Source: Tissierella creatinini
Lineage (GTDB): Bacteria; Bacillota; Clostridia; Tissierellales; Tissierellaceae
Direction: 5' to 3'
Assembly (NCBI GenBank): GCA_005046945.1
Contig: SUSS01000001.1
Span: 1 to 64,000 of the forward strand
DNA length: 64,000 nucleotides
Shown here: positions 14,613-24,795 of the stretch, one piece after another
How the letters are laid out: every line of letters begins with the position of its first letter
How positions within the stretch are numbered: the first letter of the stretch is position 1
The notes under the pieces: generated by a model
Databases searched by the model: none
Seen by the model: the letters and a program-made list of their open reading frames with translations, nothing else
Told to the model about the DNA's origin: nothing
Program-made: the position numbers and the translations under genes

Positions 14613-15206
14613 TTGTTTGAGTTTATAATTGGAAAGATATTATCAATAAAAAATGAGTATGTTGTTATTCAAAACAATGGAATAGGATATAAGGTCTTTA
14701 CTTCAGCTAATACTATGAAAAAGTTAGAGATAGGAAAAGATAACCAGATACTATATACTCAACTAAATGTTCGTGAAGATGGCATTGCCTTATTTGGATT
14801 TTTTTCTGAAGAAGAAATGGAGATGTTCCATCTTCTTCAATTAGTGTCCAAGGTTGGTCCTAAGGTAGCTGTTGGGATATTATCAACATTTACACCAAAT
14901 CAAATAAAAATTGCTATACTAAATCGTAATATTGAAGAACTATGCAAATGCCCTGGTATAGGAAGAAAGACAGCAGAAAGGATTATAGTGGAGCTTATGG
15001 ACAGGGTTGAGAAGATGGACATAGGTGATGAGGATATAGAAATAAAAGGTAATTTTGATAATATATATATGGAGTCTGTAGAAGCCCTTATGAGCCTTGG
15101 ATATAACAGATATGAAGTAGAAGGTATACTAAGACTAATAGATATTAATTCAATGACCATAGAGGAAGTAATTAAGGAAGGGTTAAAAAGATTATCTAAA
15201 CATTAG
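14613..15206 (+). CDS. ruvA: Holliday junction DNA helicase subunit RuvA
   Basis: 197 aa. RuvA tetramers bind four-way junctions and load RuvB. An N-terminal OB-fold ([17 protein letters not shown]) is followed by helix-hairpin-helix motifs ([14 protein letters not shown], then [16 protein letters not shown]). The C-terminal domain that contacts RuvB is present (residues about 150-197). The start is TTG 14613 after AGAGGTGA. It ends two bases before the first possible RuvB start. Confidence 0.95.
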   Translation: MFEFIIGKILSIKNEYVVIQNNGIGYKVFTSANTMKKLEIGKDNQILYTQLNVREDGIALFGFFSEEEMEMFHLLQLVSKVGPKVAVGILSTFTPNQIKIAILNRNIEELCKCPGIGRKTAERIIVELMDRVEKMDIGDEDIEIKGNFDNIYMESVEALMSLGYNRYEVEGILRLIDINSMTIEEVIKEGLKRLSKH

Positions 15207-15217
15207 AGGTGATAGCA

Positions 15218-16228
15218 GTGGAAGATTTTGAAGATAGAATCGTTACAAGAAGCTTAAAAAGCGAGGATATAGAAAATGAGACAACCCTAAGGCCAAAATG
15301 GATTAATGAATATATAGGGCAAGATAAGATTAAGGAGAAGCTGAAGATATTTATTGAGGCTGCTAAGGGGAGAAAAGAATCCTTGGACCATGTATTATTA
15401 TATGGTCCACCAGGTTTAGGTAAGACAACTTTAGCAAATATTATAGCTAATGAAATGGGGGTCAATATCAGGGTAACTTCAGGACCGGCAATAGAGAGAC
15501 AAGGGGACCTTGCAAGTATTCTTACTAATCTAGGAGACGATGATGTCCTTTTTATTGATGAAATTCATAGGATAAATAGAAGTGTGGAGGAAATACTCTA
15601 CCCTGCAATGGAGGATTTTGCATTAGATTTAATCATAGGCAAAGGCCCATCTGCAAGGTCAGTAAGGTTGGATTTGTCTAAGTTTACCCTTATTGGTGCA
15701 ACAACTAGAGCTGGTCTTTTAACATCCCCATTAAGGGATAGATTTGGAGTTATGCTCAATCTAGATTTGTACGATATAGAAAGTCTTACGGAAATTGTTA
15801 TAAGATCTGCTGGCATATTGGGTATAGAGATAGACTATAGGGGGGCTTTAGAAATAGCTAAAAGGTCTAGAGGAACACCTAGAATAGCAAATAGGCTCTT
15901 AAAGCGAGTAAGGGATTATGCCCAGGTAGTTGAAGATGGTAGGATTACCTATGAAGTAGCAAAAAAGGGTTTGAAAATATTGGAAATAGATGAACTTGGC
16001 CTAGATTATATCGATAGAAAGGTCATACTTACCATGATAGAGAACTTTGCTGGAGGACCTGTAGGCTTAGATACTCTTTCTGCATCTACTGGGGAGGAAA
16101 GAGGGACAATAGAGGACGTATATGAGCCATATCTACTTCAATTAGGATTTATTAATCGAACACCAAGAGGGAGAGTAGCTACTAGCAAGGCCTATGAACA
16201 TTTTAATATACCATATGTGGAAGGTTAG
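15218..16228 (+). CDS. ruvB: Holliday junction branch-migration ATPase RuvB
   Basis: 336-aa AAA+ motor that drives branch migration. Walker [12 protein letters not shown] and Walker [10 protein letters not shown] are present, as are the sensor region GATTRAGLL and the C-terminal winged-helix DNA-binding domain ([13 protein letters not shown]). GTG 15218 is preferred to GTG 15209, because AGAGGTG at 15205-15211 is then correctly spaced as the ribosome binding site. Confidence 0.95.
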   Translation: MEDFEDRIVTRSLKSEDIENETTLRPKWINEYIGQDKIKEKLKIFIEAAKGRKESLDHVLLYGPPGLGKTTLANIIANEMGVNIRVTSGPAIERQGDLASILTNLGDDDVLFIDEIHRINRSVEEILYPAMEDFALDLIIGKGPSARSVRLDLSKFTLIGATTRAGLLTSPLRDRFGVMLNLDLYDIESLTEIVIRSAGILGIEIDYRGALEIAKRSRGTPRIANRLLKRVRDYAQVVEDGRITYEVAKKGLKILEIDELGLDYIDRKVILTMIENFAGGPVGLDTLSASTGEERGTIEDVYEPYLLQLGFINRTPRGRVATSKAYEHFNIPYVEG

Positions 16229-16236
16229 ATGGTGCT

Positions 16237-16446
16237 ATGAATTCATTAGGTAAGATTATTATTATATTAGGGGTAATTATAATGATTATAGGCTTAATAA
16301 TAACCTTTGGGGATAAAATTGGATTAGGAAGACTCCCAGGTGATATCTATATCAATAGAGGAAATTTCAAGTTTTATTTTCCTATAACAACTTCAATAAT
16401 TATTTCTATCATGTTATCAATAATTGCACTACTTTTAAAAAAATAG
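16237..16446 (+). CDS. DUF2905 family small membrane protein
   Basis: 69 aa with two hydrophobic segments (residues about 5-25 and 48-66) separated by GDKIGLGRLPGDIYINRG, the signature of DUF2905. Function is unknown; the family usually follows ruvB in Firmicutes, as here. The start is ATG 16237. It lies 8 bp after ruvB and 8 bp before the SpoIID-like gene. Confidence 0.85.
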   Translation: MNSLGKIIIILGVIIMIIGLIITFGDKIGLGRLPGDIYINRGNFKFYFPITTSIIISIMLSIIALLLKK

Positions 16447-16454
16447 GAGGAGCT

Positions 16455-17795
16455 ATGAAAAAACTAATTTCTATACTAACTATATTTGTTATTATGATAC
16501 TACCTTTAAACGCATATGGTCAATATATGGACAATACCTATATGGATATAAAAATAGGTAAAAGTTATGAACTTTACGATTATATAAATCTATCGAGTGA
16601 TACAAGTTTCTTCTTATTTGAGAAAGATGATTTAGGAAGAGAAATTGCTGAAATTGATGAAGACAACATTATAATAACATATAAGGCTGATATGATAGAT
16701 ATTATGGATTCTACTCTTAATATTTTAGAAAGCATTCCAGCTGATGGGTCTATAGTTATTGGAACAGGGGATAATATTATAAAGGTTGGAGAAAATCGCT
16801 ATAGAGATTATATATCATTTCTAATAAAGGATAAGATTCAAGTTATCAATTATATCCATATAGAAAATTACCTCTATGGAGTAGTTCCTAGAGAAATGCC
16901 AGCTAGTTCACATATAGAGGCTCTGAAGGCTCAATCTATTGTTGCAAGAAGCTATGCCTATAGAAACATTGGCAAGCATAGGGCTGATGGATTTGATTTA
17001 TGTGATACTACTCATTGCCAAGTTTATATGGGGTATGATAATGAGCATAAATCAACAAATGAAGCGATTGATCAAACATATGGTGAATACGTAACCTATA
17101 ATGGTGATATTATTGAGACGCCATACCATTCCACATCTGGAGGAAAAACAGTATCTAGTGTTGATTCTTGGGGAGGAAATTTACCTTATTTAATAGGAGT
17201 TGAAGACGAATTTTCTGCTAACTCACCAAATAGCTCCTGGACAGTAGAATTTTCTCTAAAGGATATGGAAAGTAAACTCTTGTCTGCAGGGATTTATGTA
17301 GGCGAAATTCAGGATATTGAAGTACTGGATACTACAAAATCCAATAGAGTAAAAAACTTAAATATTATAGGTTCAAATAAGACACAAACCATATCCGGTG
17401 TTAAAATGCAGAGTACATTAAATCTTAAGAGTAGATGGTTTGATATAGAAACTGAAGGGGATAGTAACGGAGTTAATTCTACAGTATACGTAGTAGATGG
17501 AAATAGTATTAAGCCTATTTCCATAAATCTGGATAGAGCATATGTTGTAGACGGAAAAAATAGGTCTGTATCAAGAAGTGGAATAAGTCGAGTTATGACA
17601 AGCACCAATTTAGGTACAATTGGTTCTGTTTATTCGCCATCTCCAACAAGGTTTGTTGTGTCAGGAAGAGGCTATGGTCATGGGGTAGGAATGAGCCAAT
17701 ATGGAGCAATGGAAATGGCAAAACAAGGATTTAGTTATAAAGATATTATAACACACTATTATAGTGGAGTAGAAATAATAAATATTGGAAAGTAA
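16455..17795 (+). CDS. SpoIID/LytB domain protein
   Basis: 446-aa exported protein with a signal peptide ([21 protein letters not shown]). The SpoIID/LytB domain includes the motif [20 protein letters not shown] (residues about 140-159) with the catalytic-type Glu, then ARSYAY and the C-terminal [15 protein letters not shown]. SpoIID is a lytic transglycosylase for engulfment; LytB-like proteins modify amidase action. This gene sits in the ruv-queA-tgt operon rather than in the usual spoIID locus, so I keep the family name. It has 8-bp gaps on both sides. Confidence 0.85.
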   Translation: MKKLISILTIFVIMILPLNAYGQYMDNTYMDIKIGKSYELYDYINLSSDTSFFLFEKDDLGREIAEIDEDNIIITYKADMIDIMDSTLNILESIPADGSIVIGTGDNIIKVGENRYRDYISFLIKDKIQVINYIHIENYLYGVVPREMPASSHIEALKAQSIVARSYAYRNIGKHRADGFDLCDTTHCQVYMGYDNEHKSTNEAIDQTYGEYVTYNGDIIETPYHSTSGGKTVSSVDSWGGNLPYLIGVEDEFSANSPNSSWTVEFSLKDMESKLLSAGIYVGEIQDIEVLDTTKSNRVKNLNIIGSNKTQTISGVKMQSTLNLKSRWFDIETEGDSNGVNSTVYVVDGNSIKPISINLDRAYVVDGKNRSVSRSGISRVMTSTNLGTIGSVYSPSPTRFVVSGRGYGHGVGMSQYGAMEMAKQGFSYKDIITHYYSGVEIINIGK

Positions 17796-17803
17796 GGGAC
17801 ATT

Positions 17804-18826
17804 ATGAAGACAAAAGATTTTTATTTTGATTTACCCCAGGAGTTAATTGCTCAACATCCTATTGAAAATAGGACCGATTCTCGACTTATGGTTTTGGATA
17901 AAAGAACTGGAGAAATTGAGCATAGACATTTTAGAGATATATTAGATTATCTTAATAACGGGGATACCTTGGTATTAAATGATACTAGGGTAATACCTGC
18001 TAGGTTATTTGGGAATAGACCTGGTAAAGAAGAAAAAATTGAAATTCTTCTTTTGAAGCACCAAGGAGATACCTGGGAGACGCTGGTTAAGCCGGGCAAG
18101 AAGTGCAAAGTAGGAAACACAATAGAGTTTGGTGGAGGTTTATTGAAGGCTCATATTTTATCTATTGGTGAAGATGGAACTAGAATTATAAGGTTTATCT
18201 ATAATGGCATCTTTGAAGAAATACTAGATAAGCTAGGAGAAATGCCTCTTCCACCTTATATTACAGAAAGGCTTGATGATCGGGAAAGATATCAGACTGT
18301 TTATTCTAAAAATCCAGGATCTGCTGCAGCACCTACTGCAGGTCTTCATTTTACCAAAGATCTATTGAAGAAAATTGAAAATAAGGGGGTAAATATTGCA
18401 TATTTAACTCTCCATGTAGGACTTGGTACCTTTAGACCTGTTAAAGTAGAAGATGTTCTTGACCACCATATGCATTCTGAATACTATGAATTGAGTAAGG
18501 AATCGGCTGAAATTATAAATAGAACTAAGAAAAATGGAAACAGAGTAATTTCAGTAGGTACAACCTCAACCAGAACCTTGGAAACCATTGGGGACGAAAA
18601 AGGTATGGTCAGGGAAAGCTCAGGATGGACGGACATATTCATATATCCAGGATACAATTTCAAGGTAGTGGATTGTATAATAACTAACTTTCATTTACCT
18701 GAATCAACACTGCTTATGTTGGTAAGTGCTTTATCTTCAAGAGAAAAAATATTAAATGCTTATGAAATTGCAGTTATGGGAAAATATAGATTTTTTAGTT
18801 TTGGAGATGCTATGTTTATTAAATAG
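17804..18826 (+). CDS. queA: S-adenosylmethionine:tRNA ribosyltransferase-isomerase
   Basis: 340 aa. QueA moves the ribosyl group of SAM onto 7-aminomethyl-7-deazaguanine in tRNA, giving epoxyqueuosine. Typical segments: [14 protein letters not shown] at the start, [23 protein letters not shown] and [20 protein letters not shown]. Length is standard. It is coupled to tgt, 23 bp downstream, the enzyme of the preceding step. Confidence 0.97.
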   Translation: MKTKDFYFDLPQELIAQHPIENRTDSRLMVLDKRTGEIEHRHFRDILDYLNNGDTLVLNDTRVIPARLFGNRPGKEEKIEILLLKHQGDTWETLVKPGKKCKVGNTIEFGGGLLKAHILSIGEDGTRIIRFIYNGIFEEILDKLGEMPLPPYITERLDDRERYQTVYSKNPGSAAAPTAGLHFTKDLLKKIENKGVNIAYLTLHVGLGTFRPVKVEDVLDHHMHSEYYELSKESAEIINRTKKNGNRVISVGTTSTRTLETIGDEKGMVRESSGWTDIFIYPGYNFKVVDCIITNFHLPESTLLMLVSALSSREKILNAYEIAVMGKYRFFSFGDAMFIK

Positions 18827-18834
18827 TTACGTAG

Positions 18835-19968
<1,134 letters not shown>

Positions 19969-19971
19969 TAA

Positions 19972-20002
19972 TTGATGATTTTTTCGTTGGTTATTGTATA
20001 AT
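19972..20002 (+). promoter_or_regulatory. Probable SigA promoter for yajC
   Basis: TTGATG (19972-19977), a 19-bp spacer and TATAAT (19997-20002), 29 bp before yajC. The long spacer lowers confidence. Confidence 0.4.
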
Positions 20003-20030
20003 ATAATAAATATTATAAAGGAGGCATTAT

Positions 20031-20372
20031 ATGACTGTACAACAATTACAGGGCTTAATAGTCCCAATAGGGTTTCTTGCAATATTTTACTTATTTGCTA
20101 TTCGCCCACAAAGAAAGAAAGAAAAAGGAATTAATGAGATGAGAAGTGCATTAAGAGAAGGTGATGAAATAATCACCATAGGTGGTATAATTGGAAAGAT
20201 TATTAAGGTTAAACAGGACATAATTACTATTGAGGTTGGTACTGCTAAGACTAAGCTTGATGTAAGTAAATGGGCAATAGGGTCGCTAGTAAAGAAGAAT
20301 GAATCCAAGAGAAACAATGAGACTGAGGTAGAAGACGAAAATACTGATTCTCAAGATAATAAAGACAATTAG
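20031..20372 (+). CDS. yajC: Preprotein translocase subunit YajC
   Basis: 113 aa. YajC is a small partner of SecDF. One N-terminal membrane segment (residues about 8-25) is followed by RPQRKKEKG and the conserved segment EGDEIITIGGIIGKIIKVKQ. The C-terminal tail is acidic and Asn-rich, as in many homologues. AAAGGAGG precedes ATG 20031. The order tgt-yajC is common in bacteria. Confidence 0.93.
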   Translation: MTVQQLQGLIVPIGFLAIFYLFAIRPQRKKEKGINEMRSALREGDEIITIGGIIGKIIKVKQDIITIEVGTAKTKLDVSKWAIGSLVKKNESKRNNETEVEDENTDSQDNKDN

Positions 20373-20384
20373 ATTTAAATTTAT

Positions 20385-20411
20385 AAAAAACTTCCCTTTG
20401 GGAAGTTTTTT
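20385..20411 (+). terminator. Terminator after yajC
   Basis: AAAAAACTTCCC pairs with GGGAAGTTTTTT across a three-base loop, with a T run. Confidence 0.9.
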
Positions 20412-20473
20412 GTACTATTTATTGATTCCAATAAATAGATTTAAGTAATTGATGAAATGAAAGGAGCGATAAT

Positions 20474-20851
20474 ATGGATTCAAAGAATAAATTGGGATTT
20501 AAGTGCGTAATTAGAGGTTTGACTTATGCCTTTACTATTACATTGATACTGTTATTTGCTTTTTCGTTAATACTTAGGTTTACTTCCTTAAGTGAAACAA
20601 AGACCATTCAATTTAATATTATTGTAATGATTTTAGGGGTAGCAGTAGCAAGCTTTTATATCGGAATGAAGCTAAAGGAGAAGGGGTGGTTAAATGGAGC
20701 TATTATTGGATTTATTTATTATCTCATTATAATTTTAATAAATATTACATTTCTTAAAGGGGATAGTACTATGGTTCTCCTAGTATCAAAGCTGTTTCTA
20801 TCCACCTTAACAGGATTCATTGGAGGTATGATAGGGGTGAATATTGGTTAA
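20474..20851 (+). CDS. TIGR04086 family membrane protein
   Basis: 125 aa with four predicted membrane segments (about 17-38, 45-64, 72-92 and 98-121) separated by short loops. GMKLKEKGWLNGAIIGFIYY and the C-terminal LSTLTGFIGGMIGVNIG are characteristic of this Clostridia/Bacilli family. Function is unknown. In Clostridia it is regularly found just before scfA-scfB, as here. ATG 20474 follows AAAGGAG. Confidence 0.8.
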   Translation: MDSKNKLGFKCVIRGLTYAFTITLILLFAFSLILRFTSLSETKTIQFNIIVMILGVAVASFYIGMKLKEKGWLNGAIIGFIYYLIIILINITFLKGDSTMVLLVSKLFLSTLTGFIGGMIGVNIG

Positions 20852-20880
20852 AAATATTGCTTTATTGAATATCTTAATTA

Positions 20881-20889
20881 TGTTATAAT
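20881..20889 (+). promoter_or_regulatory. Extended -10 promoter of scfA
   Basis: TGTTATAAT, 35 bp before the scfA ATG. No good -35 element at the standard distance. Confidence 0.45.
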
Positions 20890-20923
20890 ACATTTACCAT
20901 ATTAAATAACGAGGAGGCATAAT

Positions 20924-21064
20924 ATGAAATACATAAAGACTTTAAGTGGTAGTAATTTGAAGGATTCGTTAGCAAAGGGCGGTTGTGGAGAGTGCCAAAC
21001 ATCCTGTCAATCAGCATGTAAAACATCCTGTACAGTTGGAAATCAAAAGTGTGAGAACAAGTAG
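20924..21064 (+). CDS. scfA: Six-cysteine ranthipeptide precursor SCIFF
   Basis: 46-residue peptide, short and easily missed. It ends with the six-cysteine core typical of SCIFF (six cysteines in forty-five): Cys at residues 21, 24, 28, 32, 36 and 43, spaced CGEC, TSC, SAC, TSC and QKC. The leader is MKYIKTLSGSNLKDSLAKGG. SCIFF peptides receive thioether links from a radical-SAM maturase, here encoded next door. GAGGAGG precedes the ATG. A terminator hairpin between the two genes probably makes the peptide mRNA more abundant than that of the enzyme. Mature role unknown. Confidence 0.95.
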   Translation: MKYIKTLSGSNLKDSLAKGGCGECQTSCQSACKTSCTVGNQKCENK

Positions 21065-21075
21065 CTTAGTGAAGG

Positions 21076-21098
21076 GTAGTGGTTTTCCACTACTTTTT
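21076..21098 (+). terminator. Hairpin between scfA and scfB
   Basis: GTAGTGG (21076-21082) and CCACTAC (21087-21093), loop TTTT, tail TTTTT. Probably a partial terminator that sets the peptide-to-enzyme ratio. Confidence 0.75.
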
Positions 21099-21128
21099 AT
21101 TTTGCATATCTAGGAGGCAAAGAGATAG

Positions 21129-22490
21129 ATGAACAAGGCAGTAAAGATACACAAGTTTTTTTTAAACGGCAAATATATTGTACTGGATGTAAATAGTGGT
21201 GGGGTTCATGTAGTAGATAAAATAGTATATGACATATTGGATTTATATGAAGATCACGATGAAGCCCAAGTTTTATCAAATTTAAAGAGCATATACGATG
21301 AAGAGACCATAAGAGATGCATATTACGAAATTGGATACCTAGTTAAAGAGGGAACCCTTTTTTCTGAAGAAAATGATATTTCCAATTTCAACTATAATAA
21401 TGATAATATCGTTAAGGCAATGTGTCTTCATGTTGCCCATGATTGTAATCTAAAATGCAACTATTGTTTTGCTTCCCAAGGTAATTTCAAGGGTGAAAGA
21501 AGGATGATGAGCCTCGAAACCGGTAAAAAGGCTTTGGAGTTTCTAGCTAAGAACTCAGGTAAGAGAAGAAATTTAGAAGTGGATTTCTTTGGGGGAGAAC
21601 CATTGATGAACTTTGAAATCGTCAAGGAATTAGTAGCCTATGGTCGAGAGATAGAAAAAATCTATAATAAGCATTTTAGATTTACAATCACAACTAATGG
21701 TGTTCTCCTTGATGAGGACAAGATGGATTTTATAAACGAAAATATGGATAATGTTGTATTAAGCCTTGACGGAAGGAAAGAAATAAATGACCAAATGCGT
21801 CAAACCATCAACGGAAATGGTAGTTATGATATAGTATTGCCAAAGTTTAAAGAGATGGTAGAAAAGCGTGGTGACAAGGATTATTATATAAGAGGAACCT
21901 TTACCAATAAGAATATAGATTTTTCAAATGACATAATTGATTATTATAACAATGGTTTTAAGAAAGTTAGTATGGAGCCTGTAGTTACATCTGAGGAAAT
22001 GGATTATGCTTTGCGTGAAGAGCATCTTCAGGATGTTTTAGATGAATATGAAAAGTTTTCTAAGGAGTATATAGATATAAAGAGAAAAGATAAGGACTTC
22101 TATTTCTTCCACTATATGATCGATTTAAGCCAGGGACCTTGTATCATTAAGAGGGCTGTTGGTTGTGGTGCAGGTAGTGAGTATTTAGCAATAACTCCAG
22201 AGGGTGATTTATATCCATGTCATCAGTTTGTAGGTGAAAAAGAGTTTTTACTTGGAACTTTGGATAATGGAATTGTAAATACAGGTCTAAGGGATAAGTT
22301 TAAAAATGCAAATGTTTATAATTCTCCTGAATGTAGAACATGTTGGGCAAGATTTTATTGTAGTGGGGGGTGTCATGCTAATGCATACTATGCTAATGCT
22401 GACTTTTCAAAACCATATAAACTTGGCTGCGATATGGAGAAGAAGCGAATTGAATGCTCAATCTCCATTCTAGCCAATTTAGAAAATTAG
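21129..22490 (+). CDS. scfB: SCIFF peptide thioether-forming radical SAM maturase
   Basis: 453 aa. An N-terminal peptide-recognition region (about 1-90) precedes the radical SAM core with CNLKCNYC (the CxxxCxxC cluster ligands, at about residues 107-114). FGGEPLMNFE follows. A C-terminal SPASM-type region holds further cysteines (CGAGSEYLAITPEGDLYPCH, then CRTCWARFYCSGGCHANA) that bind auxiliary clusters. The enzyme makes Cys-to-residue thioether links in ScfA. ATG 21129 follows AGGAGG at 21112-21117. Confidence 0.95.
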   Translation: MNKAVKIHKFFLNGKYIVLDVNSGGVHVVDKIVYDILDLYEDHDEAQVLSNLKSIYDEETIRDAYYEIGYLVKEGTLFSEENDISNFNYNNDNIVKAMCLHVAHDCNLKCNYCFASQGNFKGERRMMSLETGKKALEFLAKNSGKRRNLEVDFFGGEPLMNFEIVKELVAYGREIEKIYNKHFRFTITTNGVLLDEDKMDFINENMDNVVLSLDGRKEINDQMRQTINGNGSYDIVLPKFKEMVEKRGDKDYYIRGTFTNKNIDFSNDIIDYYNNGFKKVSMEPVVTSEEMDYALREEHLQDVLDEYEKFSKEYIDIKRKDKDFYFFHYMIDLSQGPCIIKRAVGCGAGSEYLAITPEGDLYPCHQFVGEKEFLLGTLDNGIVNTGLRDKFKNANVYNSPECRTCWARFYCSGGCHANAYYANADFSKPYKLGCDMEKKRIECSISILANLEN

Positions 22491-22510
22491 TGTATAATAA
22501 TGGAAGATTG

Positions 22511-22545
22511 ATAGAAACTGTCACATAGACGGTTTCTATTTTGCA
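22511..22545 (+). terminator. Terminator after scfB
   Basis: ATAGAAAC (22511-22518) pairs with GTTTCTAT (22532-22539), with a second inner GTC/GAC pairing and the tail ATTTTGC. Confidence 0.7.
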
Positions 22546-22591
22546 TTTTTGGGTAAATATGGATATGAATTAAAAAATAGGGGAGGATACA

Positions 22592-22945
22592 ATGGAAAAA
22601 GGATTTATCATTTCTTTAATTATAGCTGTAATTGTTGGAATCTTTGCAGTAAACAATGGAGAAAGAGTTGAAGTTGATTTAATATTTACTAGGGTATATA
22701 TGTCACAAGCAATAGTAATTTTTATCTCTACATTTTTAGGGGCAGTAATTGTAGCCATAATTGGATGGATTAAAAGCTGGAAGTATAAGAAGCAGATAAA
22801 GGAATTAAATAAGAAAATCACGACTCTTGAGGATGATAAAATGAGAATTCTTCAAGAAGTAGAAAAGAAGGAAGAGCAGATAAGTACCTTATATAATAGA
22901 AATAATGAGGTTTTTGAAGAGAACAAAGATGCTCAAAATAACTAG
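22592..22945 (+). CDS. LapA (DUF1049) family membrane protein
   Basis: 117 aa with two membrane segments (about 6-24 and 40-62) joined by NNGERVEVDLIFTRVYMSQA, the LapA-domain pattern. A C-terminal coiled coil of about 50 residues follows (KQIKELNKKITTLEDDKMRI). In enterobacteria the LapA/LapB pair tunes lipopolysaccharide synthesis; in this Gram-positive the role is unknown. It is followed 61 bp later by recJ. Confidence 0.8.
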   Translation: MEKGFIISLIIAVIVGIFAVNNGERVEVDLIFTRVYMSQAIVIFISTFLGAVIVAIIGWIKSWKYKKQIKELNKKITTLEDDKMRILQEVEKKEEQISTLYNRNNEVFEENKDAQNN

Positions 22946-23006
22946 TAAAATATCTAATAAAATGATAAAATTTATAGGCTAGAACGAATTTTTGGAGTGA
23001 GCATCA

Positions 23007-24767
23007 TTGGAAAAATGGTTTATAAAGAATAAAAAGCAGGATTTCAGACAGCTTGCAAAGGAAGCTGGAATCAGTGAAATAGTTGCAAGACTATTAATAA
23101 ATAGAGATATTTATAAAAAAAGAGATGTGGACCTATTTTTGAATCCAGAATTAAGTTATCTTTCTAATCCCGAAGATATGAGAGATATGGTGAAAGCTGC
23201 AGATATTCTGTATAAAAAGATAGATGAAAATAAGAAAATTAGAATCGTTGGAGATTTCGATGTAGATGGAGTAATGAGTGTTTTTATACTATATAAAGGG
23301 CTAAAAAAGCTTGGTGCCAATGTAGATTATGTAATTCCTGACCGGATAATGGACGGATATGGAATTAATATGGATATTGTAAGGGCTGCTAAGTATGATG
23401 GAGTAGATACTATTCTTACTTGCGATAATGGAATTGCTGCAATAGAACAGATTAATTTAGCTAAAAGTATAGGATTAACTGTAATAGTCACTGATCACCA
23501 CGATATTCCATATACAGATGATGGCTTGAAAGTATATTTAAAGTCAAATGCTGATGCAATAATCAACCCTAAGCAGCAAGATTGTAACTATCCGGAAAAG
23601 ACTTTGTGCGGTGCAGGGATATCATATATCTTAGTAAGGTATCTGTTTTCTAGGTCCAAGGATGATTATGAAGTCGATGAATTTCTACAGTATGCTGCAA
23701 TTGCTACGATTTGTGATGTTGTAGATTTGGTTGGAGAAAATAGGATTATAGTAAAGAAGGGTCTTGAAATTTTAAATAGAACAAAAAATATCGGTCTTAA
23801 TGCATTGATTGATATGTGTGGTATAAAGGACAAGGAAATAGGAGTATATCATGTGGGATTTATAATTGGTCCTACCATTAATGCATCAGGTAGACTGGAT
23901 TCAGCTCTATATGCATTAAAACTTCTTTTATGCGAAGATGTGGTACAAGCCTACGATATAGCTAAGAACCTGAGGGACTTAAATGAAGCTAGAAAGAGTC
24001 TAACTAACTCAGGAGTTGATATGGTTATAAATCAAATTGAAAAGGATGGTATGAATTATAATAAGGTTATTGTTGTATATGAGCCTGAAATACACGAGAG
24101 TATAGCAGGTATAATAGCTGGCAGGGTAAAAGATAAATACAATAAGCCAACCATCGTATTGACTAGAGGAAATGAGGGTGTTAAGGGTTCTGCTAGATCT
24201 ATAGAGGATTATAATATGTTTGAGGAACTATCTAAGTGTAAGGACCTTCTTAATAAGTTTGGTGGACATCCAATGGCTGCAGGCCTATCATTAGATGAGA
24301 ATAATATTGAACATTTAAGAAACAGATTAAATGAATATACATCTCTTACCGATGAGGATTTAATTCCAAAAGTATATATTGACATGGAGCTTCCAATTGA
24401 ATATATTAGTTACAAGCTAATAGAGGACATAAGGATATTAGAACCATTTGGAAAGGGAAATGTTAAACCCCTTTTTGGTGGTAAAAAATTAAAAATTTAT
24501 AAAGGATATATTCTTGGAGTTAATAAAAATGTACTTAAATTAAGTTTATTATCTTTTAGTGGACAGAAGATAGAAGGATTATTGTTTAGTGATGGCCAAG
24601 GATTTTTAATGTCTGTTGAGGAGAGATATGGAACCCTACAGAAGGAAAATATGCTAAAAGGTCTAGAAAACAGCATAGTTGTGGATATTATATATTATCC
24701 TAATGTAAATGAATATAACGGTAATTCTACTTTGCAGGTAGTAATTCAGAATTATAGACTTAATTAG
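23007..24767 (+). CDS. recJ: Single-stranded-DNA-specific exonuclease RecJ
   Basis: 586-aa 5'-3' exonuclease for recombination and mismatch repair. DHH-phosphoesterase motifs: IVGDFDVDGVMS, TCDNGI, VTDHHDIP, NPKQQDCNYP, and GPTINASGRLDS of the DHHA1 part. A C-terminal OB-fold (KLKIYKGYILGVNKN) is present. TTG 23007 is the start, with TTTGGAG upstream. Length agrees with Firmicute RecJ proteins of the short type. Confidence 0.95.
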   Translation: MEKWFIKNKKQDFRQLAKEAGISEIVARLLINRDIYKKRDVDLFLNPELSYLSNPEDMRDMVKAADILYKKIDENKKIRIVGDFDVDGVMSVFILYKGLKKLGANVDYVIPDRIMDGYGINMDIVRAAKYDGVDTILTCDNGIAAIEQINLAKSIGLTVIVTDHHDIPYTDDGLKVYLKSNADAIINPKQQDCNYPEKTLCGAGISYILVRYLFSRSKDDYEVDEFLQYAAIATICDVVDLVGENRIIVKKGLEILNRTKNIGLNALIDMCGIKDKEIGVYHVGFIIGPTINASGRLDSALYALKLLLCEDVVQAYDIAKNLRDLNEARKSLTNSGVDMVINQIEKDGMNYNKVIVVYEPEIHESIAGIIAGRVKDKYNKPTIVLTRGNEGVKGSARSIEDYNMFEELSKCKDLLNKFGGHPMAAGLSLDENNIEHLRNRLNEYTSLTDEDLIPKVYIDMELPIEYISYKLIEDIRILEPFGKGNVKPLFGGKKLKIYKGYILGVNKNVLKLSLLSFSGQKIEGLLFSDGQGFLMSVEERYGTLQKENMLKGLENSIVVDIIYYPNVNEYNGNSTLQVVIQNYRLN

Positions 24768-24795
24768 AAATTATTTTAATGAAGTAGGTGAAACC

